A program made the translations under genes and the position numbers. The notes under the pieces were generated by a model that was not told the DNA's origin, ran no database searches, and worked only from the letters and a program-made list of their open reading frames with translations. 64,000 bases of DNA from Diadophis punctatus similis (taxonomy: Eukaryota; Chordata; Lepidosauria; Squamata; Dipsadidae), in assembly GCA_023053685.1 (NCBI GenBank), contig JALIGW010000002.1, positions 170,467,430-170,531,429 on the forward strand. Direction: 5' to 3'. This document shows positions 11,413 through 24,064 of the stretch, one piece after another. Numbering within the stretch: the stretch's first letter is position 1; the number at the start of each line of letters is the position of its first letter.

Positions 11413-14248
11413 CATAGGAGATTTTTTGTAGAGCTGTCCTATACTGTATATATCTAAAAAAAAATCTGCTAAAAAATAAATGCCATTGTTTGCAATATAT
11501 CTTGCCCCAGCTGTTCATGGGATCATAATCTTAAACTATTTTGGGGGATGCAGAAAATTAAATGGAGCAGTAATTTGAAATAAGAGAGCTCCTCATGTGG
11601 AGGCAAAATATGTATTGATGTACTAAAATAAAACATATTTTTTCAGTGGTTGGCTTTCAGAAATTGATTGAAGCTCATATTATAACTTATAATCGGGAAA
11701 ATGCTAAGCAAAACTGTGTGTGGCACATGCAGATATGCTTGTATGATTTCTCAGTTGGATCTTTCCAATATCTTCAATTTTTAACAAATATCAAGGAAGG
11801 AAAGAATGTTTATTTTGACCTGCAAATTAGCAAAATAATTCAGTGTTTGGTTGAACCATGAGTATGGCTTCCATACTCTATTCAAAGATTCCTTTTAATT
11901 CATTTGAATACATGCCAGAGGAGGTTATGTAATACATGTAAATATATTCTACTGCTTGTAATATAGTATAAACAACTGTTTGCTAAGTTTTACCTTGGGG
12001 AACCTAGAGGAGTATTGGGGTAACGGGGAATGAAGGAAATATTCTGGCTAAATTTCAGACTAGAAAAGGCCTGTTTTGATTAGTGCAAATATTTTGGAAA
12101 AGGTGCTTTGCAACATGCAGGAACACCTACAAAGTACCTTTCTTAACATGGTTAAAGAAGCCCTATCCTTTCCTAGGCTTGTGTGGCTGCTTTATAAGCT
12201 GTTCCCAACTATCTCGGCATGTGTGCATAGGATGACTACTTGATTTTGTTGTTAAAACAACAACAACAAATGTCTGTGCATTATTCTCCTAAAGCTACAG
12301 ACAATTATGTTTGCGTACTAGTTATTCAGCTGTTATTAACTGATACCTAGGTCTCATTCTATGTAAATATCAACTGCAATATATCTCTTTCAAGCCACAT
12401 TCTTCAAGGTTTTGTAAGCAATGCATGCCTGATAGGTGTTTTGTAAAATTCTATGGGCTCATCCCATTCTGAGAACTTTTAATTTAGCTAGTAGACTGCT
12501 TGTGATTCTATGACTGAACCACCACCAGCAGCAGCCAAGTAGATCCCTGAGAAGGTCTTGCAAGCTTATTGTCTATCCCTTTAAAAGACAGCTCCATTCA
12601 AAGCAGAACATCATCAACAAAATAAGCATAGCTAAGCAGTTCTGCTTTATCAGCTAAATGTACAGTACAGGATTTAAACACTGCGCGTGTTGTGGTTAAA
12701 TTGCCAGATTAGAATTGGAGTGATCCAGATTCGAATTGCTATGTTTTTAGAAAGCTCATTGAGTGATTCTGACCCATACATGATCTCTTAGCCTCAGTTA
12801 CAGCACAGATATGTTGAGGAAACACAATGGCCATTCAGTCATACATACGACTTGAGTTCTTCAAAGAAAAGATATGGTCTCAAGTTATCAATAATGTTTT
12901 TTTATTAATTTTATTCACCTTGGATGCTGCCCAACTCTAGTCAACTCTGGGTTAAAAAAAATAAACAGCCATGTGCAATCCAGATCAAATAAACAATGAA
13001 GAAAGTGGAAAATCCACCTAGCACCGATATTTATTACCAGTTTTCATTATTATTATTATTTTTACCCTATTTCAAGAGTTGCTAGTTTTGTTCAAGCATC
13101 TGATAGCAACACAATTCCCAGGGCTGTCTTGAGCTGAAGCGCTAGTGAAATTAGCCATTATTTGTAGAAGGGCTAAATCATTCGGCATAGGAATGTAAGA
13201 ATTTTGGAGCGATGTACCAGTCTCTGCCCCAAATAGACCAATAGTTGAATTGATGTGAATTTATTGATCGATTGCATCAAACCATTGTGGGTATAAATAT
13301 ATTTTTCTTCTTATTGTTGTTTCTAAACCATGGTTTATTCCTTAATATGTATGACTCCAGGTAGCTGTAGCTTATTTAGTAAACAAGTCTGAAATGAATC
13401 GTGTAAATGGCATTGTTTGTGAACTGGGTCATTATAAGGGAACTTCCTTTGTTCCTAAAATTTGTCCCAGGCAGACTTTGTTGGAGAAAGCATGTTCCAG
13501 TATTGGCTAGGGAATCAAAAACTCTGCTTGCTTAATTAGCAGTCCTATGACACAGATAATACGGAAGCAGGAAGAGGAAACAAAGGCAGAAGGCAAAACA
13601 GCACTAGGACCAACCAACCAATAATTTGGATACAAGGGCTTTCACTTTCCAGCTAAATGTTGATTCCTGCATACCATTACAGGGTTCTCTTAAGGGACTG
13701 GCATGTCTTGCCCATCATGTCTTGCAATACCCTGATCTTTACAGTGATCTGGAGATCTCAGGAATTTTAGAAGGCAGCTGAGCAGAGAGACTCTTTCAGG
13801 GATTGATCTACCAGTATTAGATGGGAACTTTTGCTAGCTAGAAGAAAAGGTGAGATGTGCATCAATTGGTGTAACAGCATAGAAAGATTTCTAGATTAAT
13901 GTTGCCTTCTTATATATTGCAGGAATCTATGTGTGAGCAAACAGTGAATTATCAGGGACCATGTAAACATGTATAGGATGCTGGGGCTAATACTATAATA
14001 TTTTCTCTTGGCATTTTTCATGAGCATATTTTTCCAATCATGGTTCATGTTTTAATAAATTACTTAAGAATACTTCAGCTACAGTAATGAAAGATCAAAG
14101 ATATTCATGTTTTAGAATCTGACATCAATATCCCATGTAATTTTATCCAAAGGTAGACAGGATGGGTCTCACTTCCTGGTAAATTCATTTAGGATTCCAA
14201 AATATTTTCTCCTACTATGCATTATCATAACACTAAAATTGTTGGTGC

Positions 14249-14250
<2 letters not shown>
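11413..14250. other. Intronic unique sequence
   Basis: AT-rich single-copy sequence with no gene or clear mobile element. A RUNX-type TGTGGTT motif occurs at about 12,691-12,697, which could be chance. Confidence 0.4.

Positions 14251-14318
<68 letters not shown>
14251..14318. repeat. (TG)n microsatellite
   Basis: About 34 uninterrupted TG units. The open frame across it encodes only alternating Cys-Val. A second diverged TG-rich patch lies at 14,617-14,655. Confidence 0.97.
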
Positions 14319-14319
<1 letters not shown>

Positions 14320-15189
14320 TGTATGTGATGGAGAGAAAAAGAGGTGGATGTTCAGCATGGGGAAAACTCGTTTTTCTGATCTATATGGGACGGGAGGATC
14401 AGCTTTGGATTTCAGAGGACAAAGATATTAATAGGGATGGGGCAACATTTCAAAGACGTTTAAAGCTGTTCTTGGCTAAAATGTTAAATATTAAGTGGTT
14501 TAAAATCATTAACTATTGAATAGTTTTAAAAACATTACTAACAGCATTTTTACAATTTATCTCTCTTTTTTTCTCCATTAATTATCAGTTACACCATCAG
14601 GATTAAGCAGTTGCTATGTGTGTGTGCGTGCGTGCATACACACATGTATGTGTGTGGGTGAGAAAGAGAGGCAGAGAAAAGTACAGTGAATTTTTATTTT
14701 TATTTTTTTGGCCTTTGGCCTGCATTCCTTGAGCTGAGGATCAATTAACTGTTTAGCAAATCAGTCAGTAATGAAATAGCATAAGTAATAGGCTCAGAGT
14801 GGTGTCATAATACATTTTAATATTTATAAAGTTTTCATGTGGTTCAAAGCACTTCACATACTTGACAGTAATCTTATAACGTCTTTATATATAAAATCAG
14901 TTCCCCCCCTTAATTATACATGGATGAACTGAAGCTAACAGGAAATTCTTAGCCCAAAACCATGTAGTGATTTCATGGCGGAGGCACTTGACCAGATTGA
15001 CTATGCAGGATAAAAGCATTAATTTGCTTTTCACATAATTAATAGCACATTTAAGATTAAGCAATGCCGAAAATGTCCGTAGAAAGCTATTACTTTATCA
15101 ATTCCTAGTATAGTCCTTTAAAATGGGAAGATTGGGATATCCCAGCTAGCCTGTTCATGCAGCAAATGGTTTCATGTGCAGCAAGCAAA

Positions 15190-15960
15190 TAGAAAGTTAA
15201 TGAACTTAGAATGATAGCAAGGAAATTAGACAGCATCTAGTCCAATTCCTTGGCTCAGTCTAGGCTTCACCTGAGCATCTCCCACACCGTCGGTCTCACC
15301 ATATCATGTGGCAGCTTATTCCTCTGATTAATAGCTTCCGTAGTCGGGAGGGTCTTCTTGAACTTTCTTCCATTTAATGTTAACTCATTGATCTTGATCC
15401 TGCCCTCTGAAGTAATAGAAAACAAGGCCATTGCATTTTTATTGTAACAACCTTCCAGAAATATAGTATTCTCTGAAGGCTGAACATATCCAGATCCTTT
15501 ATTAATTATTCCTCACAGAGATTGGTTTTTAGACTGTTCACCATTTTGGTAGGCCTCCTCTGATTTGTTGGTGTCCTTTTTGAACAGTAGTGTGTAGAAC
15601 TGGACACAGTATCACAAATGGGGTCTGAGCAGGCAGAGTTGAAGAGGACAATTACTTGCACTCTATAATCCTATTAATGCACTCCCAATAAGACACTTGC
15701 TTTTTTAACAGCTGTGTCATACTGATGGCTCATGTTTCACCTGAAGTCAAAAAGAATATCTCTAGAGTCTTTTCACCTGCACTACTATGAAACCAACTCT
15801 GCCCTATCTTTTTCTTGTGCCTTACATTCTCCCCCCCCCCCCAAAAAAAAATCTTGGTGCAGTACTGCATATTACTCTCTATTATATTCCATCCCATTCA
15901 TTTCAGCCCACTACTCAAGGCTGTTTAGATCTTTTTGAAGCATTTCCCTTTCATGTAAAG
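15190..15960 (-). mobile_element. Ancient CR1-like LINE remnant (antisense), left block
   Basis: The sequence is recognisable from old amniote CR1-family LINEs read in reverse. It has the 'lowest common' features GGCAGCTTATTCC..., GTAGTGTGTAGAACTGGACACAGTA, CACTCCCAATAAGACACTTGC and CATACTGATGGCTCATGTTTCACC. The copy is heavily mutated and has no open reading frame. Family assignment is from memory of related amniote repeats and should be confirmed by a repeat library search. Confidence 0.5.
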
Positions 15961-16157
15961 AATTAGCCACCTTCCTAGTTCTGGTTTTTCTACAAACCTT
16001 TGCACTAGAGCTACATGGTAGATTATGGTCCATTACCTTCAGCGAGACCTTCATTCTATAGTGAATTGATGTGGGAATAATAATAATAATATATTATTGA
16101 TATATTTTGCTTTTTATTGTTCCATTTTAAGCTGACTTACAGAAGTGGGATGTGGAC

Positions 16158-16160
16158 AAT

Positions 16161-16239
<79 letters not shown>

Positions 16240-16478
16240 TTTGTGAGATTTATATACCGCCTCACAGTGCAAGCACTCTCTAAGCGGTTTACACCATTAA
16301 GCAATGTACATTTATATTGCCCCCAACAATCTGGGTCCTCATTTTACCTACCTCGAAAGGATGGAAGGCTGAGTCAACCTTGAGCCGGTGAGATTTGAAC
16401 CGCTGACCTGCAGATCACAGTCAGCTAAAGTGGCCTGCAGTACTGCCTCTAACCGCTGCACCACCTCAGCTCGGTTTA
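16158..16478 (-). repeat. Sauria SINE with long (ATTT)n tail (antisense)
   Basis: Reading the minus strand, a tRNA-like head (GAGCTGAGGTGGTGCAGCGG with an A-box-like GGTGCAGCGGTTAGAGG and B-box-like GGTTCAAATC) is followed by the conserved body GGCTCAAGGTTGACTCAGCC and a 3' part with AAACCGCTTAGAGAG. The 3' tail has expanded to about 20 ATTT units (16,160-16,242). It lies inside the ancient CR1 remnant and so is younger. Confidence 0.85.
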
Positions 16479-16489
16479 GAGTTCTTCAT

Positions 16490-17060
16490 GTCTAAAGAGA
16501 CTTATAAGCCCAGTAAAATAAATAGTAAATTTATCTCATCTTTAGTAAAAACGTTGAACAGACTAGAACAGAACCCTTTGGCACTCCACTCAATACTTCA
16601 TTCCAAGTTGAAGTACAACAGTTAATGATCATTTTTTTCAGAGTTTCTATTCAAACTGTGAGTTCATCTAACAATAGTATTATCTAGCCCAAATTCTACT
16701 ATTTTATAAAGAAAAAAATATGAAGCATTCTGCTGAAAGCTTTGCTGAGATACAGATACATTACATGTATGGCATCACAACAATCAATTAAATTTGTACC
16801 TATATCAAAGGCGATAAGTTTCACCTGGGTAGTTTGCAGAAAACCAATGCTAGCCTTGTTAACTGTAGTGCTCACAAATAAGCTCCTATAATACTTTGCC
16901 TGGGAACTTTGCCATGTTCACCTTCTTGAAGATGGACACAACTTTTGTTTTAACCCTTATGGGACATCAACTGTCTTCCAGAAGTTCTTAAAGGTTACCA
17001 GGAATGATTCTGTGATCATCTGCAATTGTTCCTTTAGTACCCTGAGATGTAATTCATTTG
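16490..17060 (-). mobile_element. Ancient CR1-like LINE remnant (antisense), right block
   Basis: Continuation of the 15,190-15,960 element after the SINE. It contains GAACCCTTTGGCACTCCACT and GCTTTGCTGAGATACAGATAC, which match the reverse of the CR1-type RT region ('trigger' segments around the KAFDTV..../GVPQGS region in amniote CR1). It is full of stops. Confidence 0.4.
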
Positions 17061-18300
17061 GAAGTGTAGATTCATTTAAATGTCAGAAAAAAGACAAAGG
17101 AAGTGTAGTACTGTCAATATTTTAAGACCACTTGATGGTCTTGGATACTGTTGATCACAGTAACACTGCGGATCATTTAGAGGAAGCAAAAGATTTCTCT
17201 GAATGATTGCTCCAAGCGCTTTAAGTGCTAACTGATGGTCATATTGAGAGAAATCTGCTTCAAGCTTGTGGGGATAGAGAGAACAAAATTGCATCTTATC
17301 ACCCATGTTATTTAATACCTATCCAAAGCCATGGGGGCGGATTAAAGTGAGTCTGGAGTCAATTGAGATCGGCCTGCAGGTGATACATAACTCTAATTTT
17401 CATTCCCTGTACACTCAGACTTGGATATTTTGAGAGAGACTCTAGTCTAAGCTATAACATTTTTCTTCAGGCCGTAACATTTTTGACCCTGGAGAAAAAG
17501 TTAGCAATTCAGACCACATTTTTGCTGATTTCAGGAATGGGATTCAGCTCTTGTGCACACTGTCATGTTCAGCCTTGAAGGAACAGATTCACAATCAGAG
17601 GATCTTCCCATCCTGATGGACAGGGATATAATCTCTGTGGCAAGGGAGACCTTTTGTCAACTTTGGCTAATAAACCTGGTATGCCTCTACCTGAAAGAGA
17701 CATAGCTGGAATTGATGACACATGCACATATAACCTCAGCAACCAGTAATTGCAATGCAGTCCATTTGGAAAACAGTCTTCAAATTGTAGCTGGGCCAGA
17801 ACACATCAATATGACTGTTAGAACATAAGTTACTTTTTTGAGTATAATTCAAAGTGCTTTCTGATACAAAACCTTTTAAGGCTTAACCCTGAAGCTGCAG
17901 TAGGAGCATCCATATAATCTCCCTCACAATCTTAAGTCTTCAAAAAGATCCACATTTTTCCAGATTCTGCTGTGGATACATCTGAATTTTTATTTTCCTA
18001 TGTTGCAGCTTTCATTGTTCATTGAATTGCTGCTGAATGGGAGGCAAGCTCCCTCCTTATTACAGCTTGAAACTACTATTTTATCCAGGTCTGAGTGTTT
18101 AGGTGTTCTTATGCTGTTGGTTTTTATATAAAAAGCTGCCCAGAATCATTTGGAAGTGGGCCACATGTTTGTCTATAAGGAAGATAGTTGTCATTTAATT
18201 GGGAGATTGCTGATAGTCTGGCAATTAGATTATATACATGGATAGAGATTTTGTCTCCAAATCTAACTTTCTTAGCACTTGGTATCCACCATATATACCC
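17061..18300. other. Intronic unique sequence
   Basis: No gene or repeat confidently recognised. The open frame at 17,076-17,306 (minus) has no recognisable motif. Confidence 0.4.
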
Positions 18301-18365
18301 TTCCTTCCTTCCTTCCTTCCTTCCTTCCTTCCTTCCTTCCTTCCTTCCTTCCTTCCTTCCTTCCT
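18301..18365. repeat. (TTCC)n microsatellite
   Basis: About 16 uninterrupted TTCC units. The apparent protein frames across it encode only Pro-Ser-Phe-Leu or Lys-Glu-Gly-Arg repeats. Confidence 0.97.
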
Positions 18366-20178
18366 CCTCTTTCTGAAAATTTGGTAATAGTTGAAATAAC
18401 AAAGTATCCAAGAGAGCTGCAGAACAATCCAGATGCTCCATAAAGCATCTCAACATCATCTTTTCCTCTTTGAATCCAGATTGCTGTATAGCATTTCTAT
18501 AAGCTAAATTCAAATGATGCACTTCCAGCACAGTAGACTGCTTGTGTGAATATTATTTTTAAATTTATATCCTCCCTTTTGCACAGATGCTCATGGCAGC
18601 ATACCCAGCAGTCCACCCCACCCACCGCTATTTTCCCCCACAACCATAACCCAAGATGCAGATATACTGAGAAAGAATAACTGGCCCAAAGTTACCCAGG
18701 AGGCTCTAATTGCTGAAGCTCAACTTTCTTATTGCTAGTCTTCCTATTTGCTAGTCCAAACCCTTAGCCACTATGTCACAGTGGTTCTCATATGGGCATT
18801 TTCTGGAAGCAACTACATTCATTTTAAAGCTTTGAATATGTTCTGGCCATTAGAGAAATGTGACTGGGCTACATATTTAAATCTTAAATGCATTCAGATG
18901 TTATCCTACATATGTGCAATGATTTTCTAACAGTGCAACTTAGTTTTTAAGAATTAAACTTGCAATATCTTGCTTTCTTCTTGGCTTTCATGACAAACAA
19001 TGCAAATATTTTTGTTTTATTCTAAAACAGCTAGATGAATAACACTCAAGGTAAATGCCTGATGCCTTCTTTGAATAAGACCATCTTAATGTAGTTTTAA
19101 CCATCTTGTCTAACAGCAGACTCATTTTATTCTGTGGTAAGATGATGAGAGCCAAAGCAAAGCCTTTGAAAAATAAAAAGGAAGCAATGCCATACTTGGA
19201 TGGAATTGGGTAAACAATGAGGCATGCAGAAGTAAAAGATTGTTTAAAGGCACAGAGGCCCAACCCTCTCTCTCTCTAAAATAGTTAAATTAGGGCCGTT
19301 ATGCTAAGTGAATTAGACATCCAAGGGAGCTCCCCTTTGATGTCAAGAAAGGAGGGTAAAGGGGAGGGGGAGATATTTGCTTATTTTATCAGAGGAGATG
19401 AAACATTTTGTGGAGCTTTATGCCTCAGGTACCACCACCCCATGACAGAACTTGAGTCTTAAATGTCTTGAGGACCACTCGCTGCTTCATTCTAGGCAGT
19501 AAAACAAGTTGGGTTGAATCCTGGATTGAGCATGCTCAGTATCATGAAAAAAACCTAACATAGAGAGCTTAGCTGTGGTTTGTCAAACAAGATATGGTAC
19601 TGTACTTTATGCATGTTGTTCAGTCATGAAATAGACTGGCTGAGTTTGCAGGGTTTGCACACTAAATCCAACTCAGACCAATTGCATTTCACTTTACTAC
19701 GATGTGTGAACTTAACTATCTTGTAAATACTGCACATGACCATTTCTTCCTGCAAGTTTTCCTCTTTGCAAAGGTAGTTTTATGAAAACAGAGGAAAAGA
19801 GATTTATGGCAAACCTATATGAAGTTTAGCATTATTAGCTGATTCCCTTTCCTTAAAAAAATAATGAAAGTATATCCCTTTCTAATGGTAGAAATGTCTA
19901 AAAACAAATTGAGGTGTCTTAGAACCAGGTAGCTCTTCCTTTTAGATGGTTACAAACCTTAAAGGTCAGACATGTCAAAACTTTGATCAGATTAAACATT
20001 TCTCTTTGCTATGACAACATATTTAAGTTAAGACCTGAGGGTATTTTATGAACATTGTTACATCCTGTAGCAGGTTGATGATATATAAACATGTATAAGG
20101 CTTGAAGAAGCACTTTAGCTTCTTAATTTTAGATCTGGGTATATGAGTAATGGAAAGGAACTGGGGCTTCCCATAGGT
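18366..20178. other. Intronic unique sequence
   Basis: AT-rich single-copy sequence without a recognised feature. Confidence 0.4.
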
Positions 20179-20298
20179 GAGGGGTGGGCAACCATGGCAA
20201 CTTTACAATCTATGGACTTCAACTCCCAGAATTCCTGAGCCGGCCATGATGGCTCAGAAATTCTGGAAGTCCACAGGTCATAAAGTTGCCATAGGTAT
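20179..20298. mobile_element. Degraded palindromic hAT-type MITE
   Basis: Contains GGACTTCAACTCCCAGAATT and, after a GAGCC...GGCTC centre, the inverted AATTCTGGAAGTCCACAGG. These are the two arms of the same palindromic MITE family as 58,478-58,607. The ends carry GGCAACCATGGCAACTTT and AAAGTTGCC. Terminal bases and target duplication are eroded. Confidence 0.65.
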
Positions 20299-21235
20299 TT
20301 GTCAGTTCATTTTGCCCATTCTTGGGTAACAAAAGCAAGCTTAGTTCAGATATATTAAATTTTATGGTAGTTTGTATTTTAATGTTCGACTCTCCAATTT
20401 AATAAAGATAACTTTAAAAAAAGATATAGAGAGTTTTATGAGCTAAAAGTAAACATGATATAAAGGTAAATTCTTTCTTGGTCTCAGCCTGATTCTTTCA
20501 TTGATGAAGAAACATTTGCTTAATTCCAAATCCAACCTATCTTTGTCTTGCTTCAGCATATAAAAAAATTACTTTGCGTATTAGAAATGAACTGTAGCCT
20601 TTTTTTTTACCCTGGTAGAATGGGAGACCATTCCTTGAGTTCCAAGATTTATGACTCCTCTTTCAAAATAACATGTATGTCCAGAAAAGGTCATGGAAGG
20701 TTCTTCAGAAATGGAGGCTCACATTTCTGCTCTATTTTCAGCTATCTTTCTCCTGCTTCTACATAGAAAGTGTTCCTTATTGTGCTATTATGTTAGAACA
20801 CCTGCATTTTGGAGTTCTTAGTTTTAGTTCAAGGAATCAAGTCCCTTGCAAAGGCCTGGAAGCACGTAATTTCATTTCAATCTACCTCTTTTACATCAGC
20901 TTCTGCCCAGGCACAGAAGCCAATTTTGCTGAACGCAAATAGTGTGGTTTTTCCACCGTGATGAAAATAAAGAGGGCACAGTTTTGTTTCAGAGTTCAAA
21001 GCAAAATACCCCTATTAAGTGCAAAGTTTTGATTCGAAGATGATTTCATCAAATTAGCCAACTAAATTAGCAAATCAATTGAACACATCAAATCATGTAC
21101 TTGTGAATAGATTTGAAGATTTGGTAAACTTTTGTTCTCTTTTCTTTTCAGCTTCTTATATCTTCCATTCATCTTTTTATATCATGTCTATTTGGAAGTG
21201 TTCTTGTTTGCTTAAAGCCTTTTATTCTTCGTTTA

Positions 21236-21466
21236 GAGCCAGTTTGGTGTAGTGATTAAGGCACTAGGCTAAAAACTGGGAGACCTTGAATTCTAGTTCT
21301 GCCTTAGACATAAAGCCAGTTATGGGCTTTATGGGTGGCCTGGCCAATCACTTTCTCTCAGCTCTAGGAAGGAGGCAATGGCAAACCACTTTCAAAAAAC
21401 CTTGCCAAGAAAACTGAAGGGACTTGTCCAGGCAGTCTTTGAGAATTAGGCATGACTGAATGGAAG
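21236..21466 (+). repeat. tRNA-derived SINE (second family)
   Basis: The tRNA-like head GAGCCAGTTTGGTGTAGTGA has an A-box-like TAGTGATTAAGG and a B-box-like GAATTCTAGTTC. The body includes GGAGGCAATGGCAAACCACT and CCTTGCCAAGAAAACTGAAGG. It matches the copies at 54,676-54,897 and 58,608-58,745. It is different from the Sauria SINE and widespread in squamates. I do not assign a formal name. Confidence 0.7.
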
Positions 21467-22732
21467 AAAAAAATAAATCTTCCTTTTCCCAAGGAACTTA
21501 TGTTACCTTTTACTATAGTACAACATATGCATTTTCAAGATCTGTGAAATACATAAAGCATTTTTAGATATAGAAAAATTGAATGCAATCACAAGTTTTA
21601 TTAAGGTTATCATGACATGTAGATTGACAAAAGGAATTGATATTTCAGAAGACTAGGTTAATTAAAGTCCAGGTGATGATAATGTGCATATCTTATAGTT
21701 ATCTCAGCTCAGTGAATATCCCCCTGCAAGTTATTTTCTCTTAAACTTCACCTAAATAAAGAACAATCATGATTAAAAAAACAACTTATAGAATGCTGTA
21801 CAAATAGAAATGATAAGAAATATAAAACACAATTAAACAAAATGAATAAGTGAAGTTAATGAACATGGTAACTTAAATTACAGAATATCCAAAATGACAC
21901 GGGCATGAGGAAGCATCAATTTCAATTCCTGCCTTTATGATGAAATGCTATACAAAGCCAAGAGAAAATATTATGGAAGTATTTTTATCTCTTTTGGAAT
22001 ATTTCCTCTCAAACTGATATTGTACATCAACAAGCTACGTTGTATGTCAGTACTTATGTTCGGTATAATGATTGACATGAAGTCATGACCCTTCTGAGCA
22101 AAGCCGAAGGATGTTTGTTGAAATGGCACGATTCAAGCTTTTTATTATTATTATTTTCTTTTTTAGAAGAGGAAACAAAACCCAAACCCACAAGGCTTAT
22201 CCATGTTACCGATTAACATCCTAGAAACGTTCACTTTGAAGTACAAAGAGATTTCTGAACTAAATGAGTACACAGTGTCTCTGGGAAATGGCAGCATTTT
22301 TGTTCAGTTTAATAGAGCTGACTTGAAAAGAATGGTACAGATATTTGAAAGGCACAGATTGAGGGAGGAGAGTTTTTACATATTGCATTTTACATGCAGA
22401 CTGATGTTCTTGCCTTCTCCCAGAAATTTGACAGGCCATTTGGGAATTGGAGTTTAAGAGATACCCAAAAGACATTCTCACTCAACTACCGTAAGAAATG
22501 TGAATTTCCTGGGCAAGACTGTCCTTATCGCGCCTCATAGGACCATAATTAAAGGCTAGGGTAGTTTGAGATCTGGAGAGATTCTTCATTTAGGATAGAC
22601 AGGCAGACCCTCCAACTAAAATAAATTTATTGCTTAATAAATTATTTCTGTTTCATTGAAAATAGTGTGTAAGGGAATCCTGGAAGATCAGATGCATTTA
22701 AAGAATAATAGTAGGTTCTATCAGTTCTTCTA
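21467..22732. other. Intronic unique sequence
   Basis: AT-rich single-copy sequence. No gene, RNA or repeat recognised. Confidence 0.4.
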
Positions 22733-22959
22733 CAATAGCAATAACAATAGCACTTAGACTTATATACTGCTTCATAGTGCTTTACAGCCCTCTCTAAGCG
22801 GTTTACAGAGTTCAGCATATTGCCCCCAACAATCTGGGTCCTCATTTTACCGACCTCAGAAGGATGGAAGGCTGAGTCAACCTTGAGCCGGTGAGATTTG
22901 AACAGCTGAATTGCTGAACTGCAGTGCTGCACTTTAACCACTGCACCACCTCGGCTCTA
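22733..22959 (-). repeat. Sauria SINE (antisense)
   Basis: Near-complete copy. On the minus strand it has the head AGCCGAGGTGGTGCAGTGG, the body GGCTCAAGGTTGACTCAGCC and the end TATATAAGTCTAAGTGCTA, followed by TTG-containing simple tail units. It abuts the start of the CR1 fragment at 22,966. Confidence 0.88.
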
Positions 22960-22965
22960 CAACTC

Positions 22966-24064
22966 ATTTGATAAAGTAGAACATAACCTGCTACTAGATA
23001 AAGTAGAAAAATGTGGGTTAGACAGCAACACTACCAGATAGATTCAAAACTGGCTAACCAACCGCACTCAACGTGTAGTCCTCAATGGAACTGCATCTAC
23101 ATGGAGGGAAGTATGTAGTGGAGTACCCCAAGGCTCTGTTTTGGGCCCAGTACTCTTCAACATCTTCATCAATGACTTGGATGAGGGGATAGATGGAGAA
23201 CATCAAATTTGCAGATGACACCAAACGGGCAGGAATAGTCAACTCTCCAGAAGATAGGCTCAAGATACAGAAGGATCTTGACAGACTTGAACATTGGGTG
23301 CTATCTAACAAAATGAAATTCAATGGTGAAAAAAGTAAGGTTCTACATTTAGGCAAGAAAAACAAAATGCACAGGTACAGTATATGTGGTACCTTGCTCA
23401 ACAGTAGTAACTGCGAGAGGGATCTTGGAGTCCTAGTGGACAACCATTTAAATATGAGCCAGCAGTGTGCAGCAGCTGCCAAAAAAGCCAATACAGTTCT
23501 AGGCTGCATTAACAGAGGGATAGAATCAAGATCCGTGCATGCGCAGGAAGCAAAAAATCACTGAAATCTCGTGAGGGGATGCGCGCGTGCATGCGATTTT
23601 GGCAATTTTTGGCTTTCACGCATGCACGGAAGCAAAAAATCGCCAAAATCTCACACACACACGCACATGCGCAGGAAGCAAAAAAAGCCCCAAAATTAAA
23701 AAAGATGATGGCACCACGCGACGGACCGGCGAAGATGGCACCGGCGCCGTCGTGCACAAATTGCCCAATTGGCGGGCCACTACCGGAACGACAGAGTGGA
23801 CCGCACTGGTAGGAACCCACCCCTGGTGGAAACTAATCAAGGAGAGAAGCAACTTAGAACTAAGAAGAAATTTCCCGACAGAACAATTAATCAGTAGAAC
23901 AGCTTGCCTCCAGAAGTTGTGAATGCTCCAACACTGGAAGTTTTTAAGAAGATGTTGGATAACCACTTGTCTGAAGTAGTGTGGGGTTTCCTGCCTAAGC
24001 AAGGGGTTGGACTAGAAGACCTCCAAGGTCCCTTCCAACTCTGTTATTCTATTCTGTTCTATTC
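22966..24064 (+). mobile_element. CR1 LINE 3' end with internal deletion and MITE insertion
   Basis: Sense-strand CR1 reverse-transcriptase remnants read FDKVEHNLLLDKVEKCG, the RT motif [20 protein letters not shown] and, after a frameshift, [17 protein letters not shown]. They continue into the shared CR1 C-terminal region KVLHLGKKNKMHRYSICG. At 23,533 the sequence breaks off. About 317 bp present in the second CR1 copy (28,877-29,193) are missing and replaced by a hAT-type MITE fragment (23,534-23,825). The CR1 3'UTR then resumes and ends in a TATTCT/ATTCTG pentamer tail. It is non-functional. Confidence 0.85.
23534..23825 (+). mobile_element. hAT-type MITE fragment inside CR1
   Basis: The CG-rich body has repeated GCATGCGCAGGAAGCAAAAAA units. 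The right end (TGGTAGGAACCCACCCCTG) is the terminus shared with the copies ending at 32,972 and 62,521. The left terminus is missing, consistent with a joint deletion that also removed about 317 bp of CR1. Confidence 0.75.

Noticed and set aside
14217..14519. 100-codon frame with Cys-Val repeats
   Set aside because: It runs through the TG microsatellite and has no start context or homology.
18124..18531. 135-codon minus-strand frame with Lys-Glu-Gly-Arg repeats
   Set aside because: Its central part is the TTCC microsatellite and the flanks have no recognisable domain.
21236..21310. tRNA gene candidate
   Set aside because: The A- and B-box-like motifs belong to a SINE head. The cloverleaf is not intact and the same body follows in other copies.
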